Below, piece by piece: positions 38,492-39,992 of a stretch of DNA of 39,992 nt. The notes under the pieces are model-generated. The model saw only the letters and a list, made by a program, of their open reading frames with translations. It made no database searches and was not told where the DNA came from. The stretch is taken from the NCBI RefSeq assembly GCF_001570885.1, contig NZ_BCSN01000026.1:1-39992 (forward strand), given 5' to 3'. The translations under genes were made by a program, and so were the position numbers. Position 1 is the first letter of the stretch. Every line of letters begins with the position of its first letter. Source of the stretch: Micrococcus lylae NBRC 15355 (lineage in GTDB: Bacteria > Actinomycetota > Actinomycetes > Actinomycetales > Micrococcaceae).

Positions 38492-39898
38492 TCAGGCGCC
38501 CAGGCGGGCGAGCCAGAGGGCCTCGGCGACGATGGCGTTGCGGAAGTCGCCCAGGTGGAGCGACTCGTTGGCGGAGTGGGCGCGGGAGTCCGGGTCCTCC
38601 ACGCCGGTGATGAGGATGGTCGCCTCCGGGAAGACCTCCTTGAGGTCCGCGGTGAACGGGATGGAGCCGCCCAGGCCGGTGGCCTTCGGCTCCACGCCCC
38701 ACGCCTGGTGGAAGGACTCCATCATGGCAGCGGCCATCGGGTCCGAGGTGTCCGTGGAGAACGGCTGGCCGAAGTGGCCCTTCTCGAAGGTGATCTCGGC
38801 GCCGAACACGGCCTCGGCCTGTTCGGAGAGGTGCTTCACCACGGCCTCGTAGGCCTGCTCCGGGTCCACGCCGGGGCCGACGCGCAGCGACCACTTGGCG
38901 CGGGCCTGCGGCTGGATCGTGTTGGAGGAGGTGTCCACGCTCGGCACGTCGATCCCGATGATGGACAGGGCCGGGCCGTTCCAGAGCCGGTCGGCGAGCG
39001 AGCCGGAGCCGGCCAGCCGGACACCGTCCAGCACGCCGGCGTCGTTGCGGTAGGTCTGCTCGGGATAGTCCACGTCCGCGTGGACCTGCGCCGCCACGCC
39101 CGGGACGGCGACGTTGCCCTGCTCGTCGTGCAGGGTGGCGATCAGGCGGCAGAGCAGCGTGACGGCGTCCAGGACGGGGCCGCCGAACATGCCGGAGTGC
39201 ACGGCGTGGTCCAGCACGCGGACGGTGACGGTGCCGTCGGCGACGCCGCGCAGCGAGGTGGTCAGGGCGGGCTCGCCCACGGCCCAGTTGGCGGAGTCGG
39301 CCACCACGATCGCATCGGCCTGAAGGTCCGCCTTCTGGTTCTCCAGGAAGGTGCGGAACGTCGGGGAGCCGGCCTCCTCCTCCCCCTCGAAGAACACGCG
39401 CACGCCCACACCGATCTCAGGGGCGGCGGCCTGCAGGGCCCTCAGCGCGGCCAGGTGAAGCATGATGCCCGCCTTGTCGTCCGCCGCTCCGCGGCCGTAG
39501 AGGCGGTCGCCCTCGCGGGTGGCCTCGAACGGCGGCGTGTTCCACAGGGACTCGTCGCCCGTGGGCTGCACGTCGTGGTGGGCGTAGAGCAGCACGGTGG
39601 GCTTGCCCTCGGCACCGGGGCGGTGGCCGAGGACGGCGGGGCCGCCGGGCTGCCCGTCCTCACGGTCCTCGGTGACGATGCGCACGTTCTCCAGGCCCAG
39701 CTCGCTGACGAGCTCGGCGACCTTCTCGGCCGACTGCTCCAGCAGCGAGCGGTCGAAGGAGTCCCAGGCGATGCCGCCGATGGACACGAGGTCGGACAGC
39801 GTGGTGACGGTCTCGTCGAACTGGGCGTCGACGGCGGCGGTGATCTTCTCGACGAGCGCGAGATCGAGCTCGGAGGCGGCGGGAATCTGAGCGGTCAT
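38492..39898 (-). CDS. M20-family metallodipeptidase
   Basis: Cytoplasmic di-zinc peptidase of the M20 (ArgE/DapE/CPG2) superfamily, 468 residues. Metal and catalytic residues are visible: AHHDVQPTG (His and Asp near 108-109), the bridging Asp in GRGAADDKAG, the catalytic Glu in FEGEEEAGSP (about 173-175), Asp in VVADS, and the final His in HSANESLH. The dimerisation domain includes VHSGMFGGPVLDA. The length and order fit dipeptidase PepV/CNDP-like enzymes. The start at 39898 is preferred to GTG 39907 because TAGTGT ends seven bases upstream. The substrate range is not visible. Confidence 0.93.
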   Translation of the reverse strand: MTAQIPAASELDLALVEKITAAVDAQFDETVTTLSDLVSIGGIAWDSFDRSLLEQSAEKVAELVSELGLENVRIVTEDREDGQPGGPAVLGHRPGAEGKPTVLLYAHHDVQPTGDESLWNTPPFEATREGDRLYGRGAADDKAGIMLHLAALRALQAAAPEIGVGVRVFFEGEEEAGSPTFRTFLENQKADLQADAIVVADSANWAVGEPALTTSLRGVADGTVTVRVLDHAVHSGMFGGPVLDAVTLLCRLIATLHDEQGNVAVPGVAAQVHADVDYPEQTYRNDAGVLDGVRLAGSGSLADRLWNGPALSIIGIDVPSVDTSSNTIQPQARAKWSLRVGPGVDPEQAYEAVVKHLSEQAEAVFGAEITFEKGHFGQPFSTDTSDPMAAAMMESFHQAWGVEPKATGLGGSIPFTADLKEVFPEATILITGVEDPDSRAHSANESLHLGDFRNAIVAEALWLARLGA

Positions 39899-39905
39899 GG
39901 GGCTC

Positions 39906-39911
39906 ACACTA
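39906..39911 (-). promoter_or_regulatory. -10 box of a leaderless promoter for the M20 dipeptidase
   Basis: TAGTGT on the minus strand, seven bases before ATG 39898. Confidence 0.55.
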
Positions 39912-39992
39912 TCGAAACGGGGCCGCCGGGCCGATGCACCCGCCGCCGCTGCCGCGTGGCCCTGCGCGGCCCGTGCGCACCGCGTGCCTAGG

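Noticed and set aside
38168-39991. Plus-strand 607-codon frame opposite the dipeptidase
   Set aside because: Shadow of the M20 gene; the translation is low complexity and runs off the window.
1-39992. CCTAGG at both ends of the window, suggesting a restriction fragment or a circular element
   Set aside because: The left copy is explained by a -10 box (TAGGAT) of a leaderless gene and the right one may be the same for a following gene. Gene content is chromosomal, and nothing else supports circularity.

Overview
The window looks like chromosomal DNA of a high-GC Gram-positive actinobacterium, most likely Micrococcus or a close relative in Micrococcaceae. This rests on very GC-rich codon use, many GTG starts, the pupylation gene set, RbpA, an actinobacterial bcc-aa3 respiratory chain (qcrCAB, ctaC/D/E/F) and a fused PafBC. 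The species is an inference; the actinobacterial assignment is firm. No rRNA, tRNA, CRISPR array, prophage or complete insertion sequence is visible.

Layout. (1) 15-17491, all on the plus strand: HAD phosphatase, M50 protease and TrmI (overlapping starts and stops), then ARC ATPase, Dop, Pup, PafA, two FKBP prolyl isomerases, fused PafBC, TatA, TatC, a HelY-type helicase and a degenerate amidohydrolase-like protein. The order trmI-arc-dop-pup-pafA-pafBC-tatAC-helY matches the mycobacterial one, but no prcB/prcA proteasome genes lie between pup and pafA. (2) 17583-20879: a possible cysteine-containing leader peptide, polyprenol-phosphate mannosyltransferase, and on the minus strand NfeD, an SPFH protein and RbpA. 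(3) 21004-26878: an old-yellow-enzyme/dienoyl-CoA reductase fusion, a DUF368 undecaprenyl-phosphate transporter-like protein, DUF3054, a lone Lrp-type RAM domain and a CapA-like lipoprotein. (4) 26974-37575: trpD (minus), ctaE-qcrC-qcrA-qcrB (plus), a 2-kb accessory segment, then ctaF-ctaD-ctaC (minus). The two respiratory operons converge on the accessory segment. (5) 37930-39898: a HesB/ErpA iron-sulfur carrier and an M20 dipeptidase on the minus strand.

How it works together. ARC, Dop, Pup and PafA tag, untag and unfold proteins, and PafBC (a DNA-damage activator in relatives) sits in the same locus. The qcr and cta genes encode a quinol-to-oxygen supercomplex with membrane-bound haem, Rieske and CuA centres.

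Striking features. Many genes start exactly 6-7 bases after a TANNNT-like -10 box with no ribosome binding site, suggesting that leaderless transcription is the default for first genes here. Two such starts open very short ORFs upstream of larger genes. The accessory segment at 32.67-34.46 kb holds one DUF559/AbiEi-like gene bracketed by inwardly facing copies of a CTAG-centred palindromic repeat. This is the best candidate for something undescribed.
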